Positions 1-10,182 of a stretch of 64,000 nt of DNA are shown here, piece by piece. The notes below the pieces were generated by a model. It saw nothing but the letters and a program-made list of their open reading frames with translations. It did not search any database and was not told the DNA's origin. Position 1 is the stretch's first letter. Each line of letters opens with the position of its first letter. Origin of the DNA: Morella rubra (Eukaryota > Streptophyta > Magnoliopsida > Fagales > Myricaceae); contig CM025856.1 in assembly GCA_003952965.2 (NCBI GenBank), positions 14,980,953 to 15,044,952 of the forward strand, given 5' to 3'. A program made the position numbers and the translations under genes.

Positions 1-270
1 AAAACTTGATTGCTCAAGTTATTGGTTTGGCTACCTCCAGTTCGGTTTAGCTTGCTCTTGAAAATTTATTTGCTTCCAAAACTCAGGCACGGTTAGGATA
101 GCTTCATTTTTAACTTGCCACCCTGAAAAAGGAACCCGACTCTATTACAGATTTTTTTCGCAAAACCAAACTTCTTGCCGATACTATGGCTGCTGCCGGT
201 TGATCCTTGGACTCTATTGAGTTCAACTCCTATCTTCTTGCTGGCTTAAGCACTGAGTATGACTCCCTTG
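1..270 (+). pseudogene. Copia gag fragment (UBN2-type), left part
   Basis: Reading from base 3, the frame gives a typical plant copia Gag stretch, including IAQVIGLATSSSV, LENLFASKTQARLG, DSITDFFRKTKLLADTMAAAG and FNSYLLAGLSTEYDSL. Four in-frame stops interrupt it. At least two look like transitions of conserved codons (for example Trp TGG to TAG after SSSV). The frame runs up to base 270, where a solo LTR begins, and continues at 3441 without a shift once the LTR and one copy of the 5-bp duplication are disregarded. It is therefore one gag gene broken by a later insertion. Confidence 0.85.
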
Positions 271-734
271 TGTAATGCCCAGCTCTTTTACACCTAGTTG
301 GCACATATATGATCTAATATAAATATTACTCCGTGGAATTTTCTTGCTTAATTTATCCTTAGCACACCTTTACTTCTTCTACATTTTCAAATAGGTGATT
401 ATATTTTGTGATACCCCTAATCTTTTAAGCTACTTTTAAGACTCTTGTGTGAAGGTTTTTCTTAATTTGACTCGATTTTTATTTCCTCTAATATTTTAAT
501 GTAATTAGGCTCTTTGGCATTTGTTTAAATTGCTTCGGTTTCTAAAGTTGTGACTTAGTATTTTGATTTACCTTTTTAGTGCTTTCTTTCTTTTATTCTT
601 AACTCCTTGCATTATTTCATTTAAATCGATGTGCTTACATGTCTTATTTGACTTGAGTTTTGTTCCCTTAAATTGTTAGATTATTTTGGATCATGTTTAA
701 TTAATTTCTTTTAAATTTAAATTGGGCTGATTGG

Positions 735-930
735 ACTCCCGGGTGTGCTGAGCCCTGCATTCCAAGGAGTACTAAGTCCCGGGGAAATCCCTGGAGTACT
801 GAGGCCCGGGTGTGCTGAGCCCTGCAATCCGGGGAGTACTGAGTCCTAGAGCCCAGGTGTACTGAGCCCTGGAGCCTGGGCAGTACTGAGCCCTGGACCC
901 CGAGCAGTGTGAGCCCTGTATGCCCAGGAT
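735..930 (+). repeat. GC-rich degenerate tandem repeat in the LTR (CCCGGG / GAGCCCTG units)
   Basis: About six to seven imperfect units of 25-35 bp repeat the theme CCCGGGTGTGCTGAGCCCTG or GGAGTACTGAGTCCCGGG. This stands out sharply from the AT-rich sequence around it. Related but diverged units occur in the other LTR copies near 47400-47830 and 48860-49260. Confidence 0.8.
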
Positions 931-1599
931 TTTTACGTTGGTTTAGGCGGCATCACCTTTCCTTTTGCATGTTACTTTTCACGTGTCTTAACTATATGTT
1001 GTGCATTCAATTCACTCTTATCATGTCTTATCTGGCCGCCTAGATGGAGCTTGGTCATTGGCTCATATATTGACGTGTTATTTGCAAAAGAGACGTAAGA
1101 TAAGGGGCTTGTGGTGGCAGCAAATGTATGGGTATAAAGTGAATTGTACACACCGTTAGTTACTTTTCTGCTAATGTGGTCAACTAAAAGAATAAGATAG
1201 AGACTTGAGCGAGAGACCAGCACCTGAACAAAAGAGAAAGGAGGAGAGAGACATAGGAGAAAAGAGGAGAGACCAAGGGACAAAGGGAGAGACCGAAGGT
1301 GAAAAAGGGGAATCAGCCGAAAGAAGAAAAATGGGTGTTCTGTCCTTTAGAAATCCACATCCACCGAAGCAATAGAGGTAAAGGTGTAGAGTTGTCTTAA
1401 AGAAGGGTATTGGGGTGGTTCGGGTAGTGCTTAAAACGTGACTTTTGCCATGAGATGAGAAAAGACTAGTAACCCATTCTTATCACTGTGATAAAATATG
1501 AAGGAGAAAGGACTAAAAGACGTTGGGGGGACCACCTGGGGCTAGATCCTTTGAGTCGTGAAGTTTGAGAAAGAAAAACTCGTTTTATATATGATCGGG

Positions 1600-1975
1600 A
1601 AAGCTTTTGTTTTGAATACCTGGGAAAACCTTTGTTTTTGCATGGTGGGGAAGATGTTTTTGAAAGCCTTTGTTTTGCATGGCCGGGGGAGATATTTTTG
1701 AAGGCCTTGTTTTTACATGCCTGGGAAGGACTTGTTGTTCTTATATACCAAGAGATTATTTTGCATGCTCGGAAAAGACCTTTGTTTTAATACTGAGAAG
1801 AGTTAAATAAAGCATGCTCGGGAGCCTTTTATAAAACGTACCTGGGGAGCCTTTTTGCTCTCTACTCGGGAAGTTTTAATAAACATGCCAGGAAGCCTCT
1901 TTTTTTATGATGCCCGGGAAGTTTTTAAATGAAAATGCCCGGGAGGATTTTCTTTTGAAACTAGTCAAGAGCCTA
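1600..1975 (+). repeat. Second degenerate tandem repeat in the LTR (GCCCGGGAAG...TTTTGTTTT units)
   Basis: Units of about 30-45 bp alternate a CCCGGGAAG- or CTCGGGA-like core with a T-rich spacer such as CCTTTGTTTTGCATG. The same array recurs at about 50040-50570 in the nested LTR, so it is a fixed part of this LTR family rather than a local accident. Confidence 0.75.
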
Positions 1976-3440
1976 AAATCCTTTCTTTTAAATACAGCCA
2001 GTCCTTATTGGGTTTAGCAATAAATAAAAATAACTTAATTGTATAAGTTGTTGGACTTGCCTATTAACAGCATGTGGTACGTGTTAGGTTGAGAGTCTAA
2101 TGCATGAATATCATGAAATGAAAACTTAGGCCTTTCTACGGAAGCTTAGACCTGGTCACTTATGGATTAAGAAAAGTTAATGTGAATTGGTTTTTCTTAT
2201 GATATATTAAATGCAGTTTTCTATGCCATATGAAATCCATTGCTCGTTTTGATACTTGATTCTTAATTATGCATATGATACATGTTGCATCAATATATCA
2301 TGGGTATGGGGAAGCTATTGACCGAAATGACCACATGACCGAAATGAAACCCATACCCAGAGGTGGTCCTGATGACAGGGTGACGGTACGATCACAGTGG
2401 GATAGTGCAAGCCACCACTGAAAGGATAGTGGTTGGTATCCCTGGCGTGAAACAATATACGCTTGACAGGGTCCTGGTGCCGGGGCACAGACAGTCCCAG
2501 AGGAGAGGAGGGACGCACAACCTTGACTCTGGGGGTTAAACAGAGAGATGAAAGGACACCTCTACAAACAGGAAAAGAAAAGAGAAAAGAAAGAAAGAAG
2601 AAGAAAGTAAAGTAACTGGGAAACAGATGCATCATTCCTATATTGCATCGATCATACATCATTACCTTATTTAGTGTTATTGATGCTTATTTATTGTTTA
2701 CAGGCTACCTTAATTATTCATACTTATCTGTTTTGCATGACATATTCCCTTTTTTCCTTACTGAGTCAATAGGACTCACCCTTTTTATGTTTGTTTGTGT
2801 TTGCCTTTTTATTGTTAAGCAGATGTTGGATTATTTCAAGACCGAAGAGATTCTAGATGCAGGGTCTGTTTTGTATCCCTTTTTGTTGTTTCCTTTATTT
2901 TCTTACGATGCAATGTTTCAAAACTACTTTTTAGACCTTTGGAAACGTGGTTGTATAAGCTAGGTGGACTGTAGGAAGCTCACAGTATTCCATATCTTAG
3001 GCCTATTTATTTTAATCCTCCCGAAGGATCCTCTTTTGTACTAAACAATATTCTTTATAATAAAATGATGCATTTCTTCATGTTGTTTCAATTTCATATT
3101 TTTATCAAATTTCTTCAATTTCGTATTAATCTTTTTATTATGAATAATTTACTATCCAAGTCATTATTAAAAATTTTTCCTAATTAGAGTGGAATTTATT
3201 CTGATTTAATATTTTGTTACGATTTCACCTCTTTCGTTTACGCTTCTAAATTGATTTTTGATCTTCTAATTTTAATGATTCTTCTTTTAACTAAGAACTG
3301 TTTTAAAATAAGACTTCCACTAAGTAAATTCGAGGGCATTTAAGCGATCCTAAGAAATTTTATCGTGCGGTAATCCCCAAACTTTGTGCATGCGATTACT
3401 ATACGCGAGCGAAGGGGTAAGTACCAGCACGGGCGTGACA

Positions 3441-6400
3441 CCTTGTCACCTCTGTCACCACCAGATTCAACCCTCCATCTTCTAAGGCATTATACAGCCA
3501 CTTGTTGACCCATGAAACCCGTTTGTCTCACCAAGATACTTCTCTCCCTTCCTATGAGATTACTGCCAACCTCTCCAGTAAGTCTCAAGTTCCTCCTCAC
3601 AGTGGTGGTCGCGGCGGTTATGGTTGAAACCAAGGTCGAGGTCGAGGATAAGGGGGAGGCAGCCGTGGTCGTGGAGGCTCTCCACAATATTTTACTGAGG
3701 ATCGACTTGTTTGTCAAATGTGTTTTAAGGCCCGTCACACAGCTCTCATCTATTACAACAGCTTCAATCAGTCCTTTCAGGCCCCTCTTCCACTGTCCTT
3801 CTCTGCACATTACAACTCACTTCCATCTGTGGTTGACTCTAATTGGTACCCTGATTCGACGGCTACAAACCACATGACAAATGACTTCTCCAACTTCACC
3901 ATACACCTCTCTGAATATTCTGGTGAAGAACAGGTCCGAATAGGTGATGGCACTGCTATTCCTATCCAGCACATTGGCAGCTTCACTCTCCTTTCCTTTC
4001 ATGGCAATTTTCTTCTTCGCGACTTATTACATGTTCCTTTGCTCGCAAAAAATTTGATTTCCGTTCGTCAGTTCTGTGAAGATAATTCTGTATTTTTTGA
4101 ATTTCATACTTCTTTCTTTTGTGTCAAGGATCTACGAACAAGGAAAATCCTTCGCAAAGGCCCTACTAAGAATGGTCTCTACACCCTTCCCTCTGTCTCC
4201 TCAGCACCTTCCGTCTCATCTTCTTCAACTCAAGCGTGTGTAGGTGAACGTACTTCAGTTTCTCACTGGCCTCAACGGTTGGGTCTTTCGTCTATGTCCA
4301 TTGTTCGGCATTTGCTGCATCATTTTAAGCTTCCTGCTACTCCGCTCCCTGTCTCTGGACTTTGCTCTGCTTGTTGTCGGGCCAACTCTTATTCTCTACC
4401 TTTTCCCCAATCTTCTTCCACTAGCACCTGTCCTCTACAGCTTCTTTTTATGGACGTATGGGGGCTTACTCTAGTGGTTTCTAGGGATGGTTTTCATTTT
4501 TATTTTTCTATTGTTGATGCTTTCAGCTGGTATACATGGTTTTTTCCTTTGCATTGTAAATCGGATGTCTATCAACATTTTGTTAATTTTCAAAGGACAG
4601 TGGAACGATTCTTTAATCTTAAAATCTCCTCTGTTCAATCTGATTGGGGTGGAGAGTTTCGGTCTCTCAATACTTTTCTTCTTTCTCAAGGTATAACTCA
4701 TAGACGTAGTTGTCCTCACATTCACCAACAAAATGGTACCATAGAACGTAAGCACAGACACATTGTTGAATCTGGACTTGCTCTTTTGGCTCATGCTGGT
4801 ATGCCTCAGCGGTTTTAGACTGCTGCCTTCAAAATTGTTGTGTTTCTTATAAATCATCTTCCTAGCCCAGTCACTAAATATGTCTCCCCTTTCTCTTTCT
4901 ATTTGAGAAACACCCGGACTACACTTTTCTTAAAGTTTTTGGTTCCGCGTGTTATCCCCATCTCCGTCTTAACAACAAACACAAGCTGGATTTTCGCTTA
5001 TTTCTGTGTGTGGTTATAGTCTTGATCACAAAGGATATCTTTTTTTTCATATTCCCTCTTCTCGTATATATATTTCTCGAAATGTCATTTTCGATAAAAA
5101 CACATTTCCGTTTCGTACTTCTTTCCCACCCAAGTCTGTCTCTTCCTCATTGCCTCTGACTTTTCTTCCCTCCTCTATTGCTTTATCTCCTTTATAGCAG
5201 CCTTCTTGTGCGCCTTCTACACCTCCTGACACACTGGTCTCCTCTTAGCCTTTGTCTCCCACCCACACTGAATCTGAGGTCCTTCTTATTGACACATCTC
5301 TTCAGTCTAACGGGTCTTTACGTGCATCTGGTCACATGAAGTATCCTTCTATTGCCTTATCCTCTCCTTGGTGCCACCTCCTTTACCTCGATATCCTATT
5401 CGTACTAGACGTTCCAAGCAGTACACTGACGGCTCCATTTTATGGCCCCCTCCTCAGGCTTATCTCACCAGAGGTGTCATTGTTCCTATGGAACCTACCT
5501 CTGTCATGGAAGCTCTCAAACATCATGAGTGGAGACAAGCTATAGAGGCTGAGTTTCATGCTCTTCTCCAAACTCAGACTTGGACCTTAGTTCCACCTAT
5601 CTCCTCTCAGAATATTCTTGGCTGCAAATGGATTTTTGGAACCAAATTTCCTGTTGATGGTTCTGTTGAGCGCAGGAAAGCCAGACTTGTTGCAAAGGGC
5701 TTCCACCAACAGCAAGGTCTTGATTATCAGGAGACCTTCAGTCCTGTAGTCAAGCCCTCTACCGTTCGTCTTGTTATTTCCTTGGCTATTCAATTTGGTT
5801 GGGCTTTTTATCAGCTTTACGTCCAAAATGCCTTCTTGCATGGGTACTTGACTGAAGACGTTTTTATGGCTCAACCTCCCAATTTTACTCATCTTGATTA
5901 TCCTCAACGTGTGTGCAAACTCCAGAAGGCTTTATATGGATTGAAACATGAGCCTAGGGCCTGGTTTTCGAAGCTTAGCTCACGATTGCTTGAGATGGGT
6001 TTTTCTGCCTCTAAAGCTGATTCCTCTCTTTTCACCTACATTCAGCCAGATCTATGCATTTATTTTTTGGTCTACATTGATGACATTGTCATCACTAGAT
6101 CCAACATTGCAACCATCCACAACTTGATATCAACGTTGGGTGCTTTTCCAGTCAAGGACTTAGGTCCTCTTCATTACTTCCTTGGAGTTGAGGTTCATTA
6201 ACTTCCCACGGGTCTGCTGCTCTCCCAACGAAAATATATCTCTAATCTTTTGACGAAGACAAATATGACTCTATGCAAGCCAGTACAAACTCCCATGGCC
6301 ACTACCGGCTCTCTGTCTGCTCGGAAGAGTGCTCCTTTTGAAGATCCAACATTGTATCGCAGTGTTGTTTGGAGTCATCTCTCTTTCACCAGTCCTGATT

Positions 6401-7016
6401 TATCTTTTACTGTCAATAGGGTTTGCCAGTATATGCACGCCCCCAGAGTTCCTCACTGGCAGGCTGTCAAACGAATTTTGAGATATCTTCGGCATACTCT
6501 TCATTTTGGCTTGCATATTTCTCGCACCTCCACCCGTGTGCTTCTGCCTTTTCTAATGCGGACTGGGCTGGTTGTCCTGATGATCGTTGTAGTACTGGTG
6601 GCATGTGTGTGTTCCTTGGTTCTCATCTCATCAGCTAGAACTCACGAAAACAACCTACTATAGCTCGATCCAATATTGAGGTGGAGTACAAGGATGTTGC
6701 CAACGCCACTTGTGAGTTGCTGTGGATTTAGTCTCTTCTTCGTGATCTTAGCGTCCATTTGCCATCTCCTCTAGTTTTGTGGTGTGATAATTTAGGTGCC
6801 ACTTATCTCAATGCAAATCCAGTGTTACATGCCAGGACAAAACATGTAGCTGTTGATTATCACTTTGTACATGATCGGGTGGCTTCCACATCTTTGGTGG
6901 TCTCTTTTATTTCCAGCAAGGATCAACTGGCAGATGTGTTCACAAAACCTTTATCTCATTCTCGGTTTACTACACTTCGTGAGAGCCTCTCCGTCACTTC
7001 TCTCCTGATCAGCTCT
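3441..7016 (+). pseudogene. Copia gag (right part) and pol polyprotein, broken
   Basis: The frame from 3718 to 4818 holds the end of the nucleic-acid-binding region, a gag-pre-integrase region and the integrase core. The integrase acidic residues are visible in MDVWG, QSDWGGEF and GTIERKH. The zinc-knuckle (CQMCFKARHTALIYY) and the integrase HxxxH region (HWPQRLG) have lost ligands. A stop at 4816-4818 follows QRF, where related elements have Trp. Reverse transcriptase is in frame 5368-6201 with the YIDDI catalytic motif. RNase H and the end of pol lie at 6250-6663 and 6759-7106, the latter with the typical ADVFTKPL near the C-terminus. Several frameshifts separate these blocks, so no functional polyprotein can be made. 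Confidence 0.9.
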
Positions 7017-7024
7017 AGGGGGGA
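7017..7024 (+). other. Polypurine tract of the copia element
   Basis: AGGGGGGA lies immediately before TGTTAGAGAATC, the start of the 3' LTR. This is the normal site for priming plus-strand DNA synthesis. Confidence 0.8.
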
Positions 7025-7310
7025 TGTTAGAGAATCACCTTCTGCTACTATGGTGTCCACAACAAAGGCACCGCTCATAGCTCAAGCCACCTCAGCAAAG
7101 CTATAAAAGCTTCTAGAATAGTTCTTGTAACAGAATTATTCTCTACGTGTCCTTATCACATAGAGAGGTGATACGTGTTGTAATCACCGCACTACTAGGA
7201 CAAAATATTCGCAGGTTGTTACGCCTACAGTGTGCATATAAACACTGTGTACATGCATTCCTTCACGATATGAAAAACATAGGAAATATTTTCCCATAGA
7301 CAGTTTTCAT
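7025..7310 (+). repeat. 3' LTR of the copia element
   Basis: It starts TGTTAGAG directly after the polypurine tract and contains a TATAAAAG-like box near 7103. A CA terminus is plausible at 7302, 7309 or 7320. The 5' copy is outside the window, so the exact right border cannot be fixed. The end of the pol reading frame overlaps the first 80 bases of this LTR. Confidence 0.65.
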
Positions 7311-7600
7311 CATCTTGACACACTTTGAAAACATTCCATAGCAAGCATCAAATCTTTCTCAGTTACTATCTTGGAAGGAGTTTTAGGACCTCTCATCACG
7401 AACTCCACTTGTGGAGATGAATTGTAGAAACCAACAACTCTCACAATATCACCTAGACGGTATCGGAAGAATCCTCTGTATGTAGTCACAACTACTCCGT
7501 ACATCTTCCCCACCTGTACACTAGAGATGTCCACTGTTGATGTAAACAAAGGAACAAAGGCTAAAGCTGGAAAGGAACCAAGGAGTTACGCTTCTAGACT
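7310..7600 (-). pseudogene. GH3-family acyl acid-amido synthetase fragment (GH3.10/DFL2-like)
   Basis: On the minus strand, starting near 7590, the frame reads GSFPALAFVPLF, then VVVTTYRGFFRYRLGDIV, VVGFYNSSPQVEFVMRGPKT and IVTEKDLMLAMECFQ. The RYRLGD motif and the following NSSPQVEFVMR match the C-terminal half of GH3 enzymes, which conjugate amino acids to jasmonate or auxin. The MR-PKTPS-IVTE wording is closest to the GH3.10 (DFL2) group as I recall it. Only about 95 codons remain. A stop precedes GSFP, and the fragment runs into the copia LTR. It is a relic and not a working gene. No other GH3 exon was recognised nearby. Confidence 0.75.
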
Positions 7601-7629
7601 CTGATCAATGATGTTGACAATAATTGGAG

Positions 7630-8512
7630 ATAGAGGGTTTGTCCTTATCTCAACTTTTTTCCTCAATAAAAAAACATCTCTCATTTTTTGGTACTTGAAA
7701 TAAAGAAACATCATCACATGTTAAAGCTTAGGCATGTGTTTTGATGCAATTATCTTTTTTATCCCACTAGTGGAAACGCATCTCAACTGAAGAACAAATC
7801 AAGCAATCACATAGGTGTCAAACATGTTCGAATTTAGCAAGATACGGACTCTTCCTGTAAGTTATATTCAGAATCAACCTAGGGAAACATGGAACATCCC
7901 AAGGGAGTTGTCTATTAAGGCAGCGAATTTCGTAGGAAAGAAAAGTATCCGTCACTTGATGGTAGTGCAGAGAAGGATGATACTTGAACAGAAAATCTGA
8001 CGGATTGTGCAGAATATTTTCTGCACAGTAAGTCAAAACTTGGTCAGGGGTGAGCTGGAATAATTGGTTCTAAATTTTCAAAAAAATCCCAATGACATTG
8101 CAGAGAACCAGAAGAAAACAAACAGATGACAACATAAAAAAGAAACAGAGAAATATCAGAGGATTTTCCAATTTTGCGTCATTGCATACAGCTGTAACTG
8201 GGATTATGACAGGACCACCAATGCACCAGAGCTATTCGCACATAGGATAAAACAGTATTGTCTATGAGTATCAGGATTACTTTAGTTATATATTAAGAAT
8301 TTATTATCGGGAAAACCGTAGCTTCCCTGATTCTTCCTTCTCCTCTTCTTCTTATTCTGATAAGCAGTATAATCCTATAGTTTTCGAAGAGAAATATCTT
8401 GCGATAATAAAAACCCCTTTGGATAAGTTTTGCATTTGGAAAGCTACCTAGACGCTTAACAGAGTTTGTTATTGTTTACTCAAATTTTCTTATGTAAACC
8501 TTCCCTACAATG
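7630..8512. other. Intergenic, no gene recognised
   Basis: AT-rich sequence with short ORFs on both strands (for example 7815-8000) that match nothing I know. It could contain remains of the GH3 gene's introns. The last eight bases (CTACAATG) are the left target duplication of the hAT element that follows. Confidence 0.5.
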
Positions 8513-8714
8513 CAGTGGCGGATGCAGGGGGCGGCCCTGGGCGGCCGCCCCCCATTGGACTGGTGAAAAAAAAAAACTAGACGTAATTTTTTTTTTTTTT
8601 ATTTATATGCTGGTCTGGGCCTATAGGAACCGATCCCCATGGGCCCAGTCCAGCATGGATTTTTTTCCTGCACAGGGCCTGGGCCCGTTAGGCCCAGGCC
8701 CTTTCTTTTTTAAT

Positions 8715-8752
8715 ATGCAGAGGGTGAAACGACGCCGTTTCACCCTCTGCAT
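8715..8752. other. Perfect 17-bp hairpin with ACGC loop near the hAT left end
   Basis: ATGCAGAGGGTGAAACG, a 4-base loop ACGC, then the exact reverse complement. The centre contains AAACGACGCCGTTT. It lies between the GC-rich terminal region and a poly-A run. Confidence 0.85.
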
Positions 8753-8781
8753 TTAAAAAAAAAAAAAAAAAATCAAAACAG

Positions 8782-8791
8782 GTGAAACGCT

Positions 8792-8847
<56 letters not shown>

Positions 8848-9005
8848 ATTTTCCCTCCCTCTCTTTTCTTGCCCCGCACCATCGTGCCCACAGCCCACCG
8901 CCCACGGCCACTGCTGCCCGTTTTCCACCGGACCACCGCCACACTGCCGCACCACCAGCCACCAGCCATCGGCCCACCAGTCCATCCACCACCGCTGCCG
9001 CTGGG

Positions 9006-9036
<31 letters not shown>

Positions 9037-9120
9037 TCTCTTCTCCACTCTCTCTCTCTCTTGCTCTCTGCGTGCCAGCTCTGCCTCTCTCTCTTCAATC
9101 TCAGCTCTCTCTCAAATTCT
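8782..9120. repeat. CT/TC microsatellite blocks
   Basis: Long (CT)n runs occur at about 8789-8842 and 9004-9060, with shorter ones after. They flank a GC-rich stretch. Such pyrimidine-rich 5' regions are common upstream of plant transcription units, and this one precedes the transposase. The ORFs on either strand here are translations of the simple repeat and not genes. Confidence 0.9.
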
Positions 9121-9499
9121 CAATCTCATTATTTTAATTTTGACGGTTTCAATTTTTGCAGGATCCTCGAGATTTTACGGTTGAAATTGTTGGCCCTCCG
9201 ACCCCTAGTACGTCTCTCTATTCAAGATTCTCTATCTACAATTAAGTAGAAAAATTCATTTATTTAGTATGCTAAAAATGCTTTAGGGTTTGGAATTTTA
9301 TGATTTGTGAAATTGTTGGAGGATGGGATTATTGGTTTGGATATTGTGAATTGTTGGATTTGATCTGGATATTTGTGGTTGTGAAATTGTTGGAGGATGG
9401 GATTGAATTGGTTTGGATATTTGTTTGTGAAATTGTTGGAGGATGGGATTGAAAATGTGATTTGTGAAACTGTTTATTTGAATTGGTTTGTGAAATTGT

Positions 9500-10045
9500 T
9501 TTCATTTTTGAATAATTTGATTGTAATATTAATTGAATGCAATGTAATTAGATTGTAATTTGGATTTGAATTAGGGATTTTGACATTTTGTGAATTGGGG
9601 ATTTTTTTAATAGTATCATTTTTAATTAATTTGATTGTAATATTAATTGAATGTAATGTAATTAGATTGTAATTTGGATTTGAATTAGGGATTTTGACAT
9701 TTTGTGAATTGGGATTTTTTTAATAGTATCATTTTTAATTAATTTGATTGTAATATTAATTGAATGTAATGTAATTAGATTGTAATTTGGATTTGAATTA
9801 ATTAAATGCAAAATTAATTTTTTTAATAGTATCATTTTTAATTAATTTGATTGTAATATTAATTGAATGTAATGTAATTAGATTGTAATTTGGATTTGAA
9901 TTAGGGATTAAATGCAATGGACATTTTTTTTTAATAGTATCATTTTTAATTAATTTGATTGTAATATTAATTGAATGTAATGTAATTAGATTGTAATTTG
10001 GATTTGAATTAGGGATTTGAATGTATTGGGGATTTTTTTAATAGT
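9500..10045. repeat. Tandem array, about five units of 103-113 bp, AT-rich
   Basis: The phrase AATAGTATCATTTTTAATTA recurs at 9609, 9722, 9825 and 9933. A related but truncated start occurs near 9505 and a degenerate end near 10039. Unit spacing is 113, 103 and 108 bp. Each unit also contains TTAGATTGTAATTTGGATTTG. The array lies between the CT-rich block and the transposase start at 10183. Confidence 0.9.
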
Positions 10046-10182
10046 TCAATTTAAACCGAATTGAATGAATTAATTAGATTGGAATTTGAATTTGGATTTG
10101 AATTAATTAGATTGGAATTTGGATTTTTGAGTTGTGATCCAATTGATTGATTGTCTTCACTTTGTTTTATTTTGTTTAGATA

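Larger units (their letters stand above)
271..3440 (+). mobile_element. Ty3-gypsy solo LTR, 3.17 kb
   Basis: The segment begins TGTAATGCCC and ends GGGCGTGACA, which are inverted ends of each other with two mismatches, and has TG...CA termini. It is flanked by the 5-bp duplication CCTTG at 266-270 and 3441-3445. No gag or pol lies inside. Internal blocks are shared with the LTRs at 44.8-54.2 kb, for example around 990, 1150, 2030 and 2340. The pattern means that an element once inserted here and recombined between its two LTRs, leaving one. The short ORFs inside are not credible genes. Strand is set by comparison with the element at 44841, whose gag is on the plus strand. Confidence 0.93.
1..7310 (+). 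mobile_element. Decayed Ty1-copia retrotransposon, 5' end outside the window, split by a gypsy solo LTR
   Basis: Order on the plus strand is gag, nucleic-acid-binding region, degenerate protease region, gag-pre-integrase, integrase, reverse transcriptase, RNase H, polypurine tract, 3' LTR. Integrase before reverse transcriptase is the Ty1-copia order. The 5' LTR lies left of base 1, so the flanking target duplication cannot be tested. A foreign solo LTR (271-3440) sits in gag. The coding region carries many stops and frameshifts, so the element cannot move by itself. The right end of the 3' LTR is uncertain by about 10 bases, because it abuts a GH3 gene fragment in opposite orientation. Confidence 0.9.

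Noticed and set aside
2643..2963. 106-codon ORF in the solo LTR
   Set aside because: Hydrophobic, T-rich composition and not kept in the other LTR copies in this form.
8688..9249. ORFs of 90-155 codons on both strands, rich in RE or SL
   Set aside because: They translate the (CT)n/(GA)n microsatellite and have no domain.
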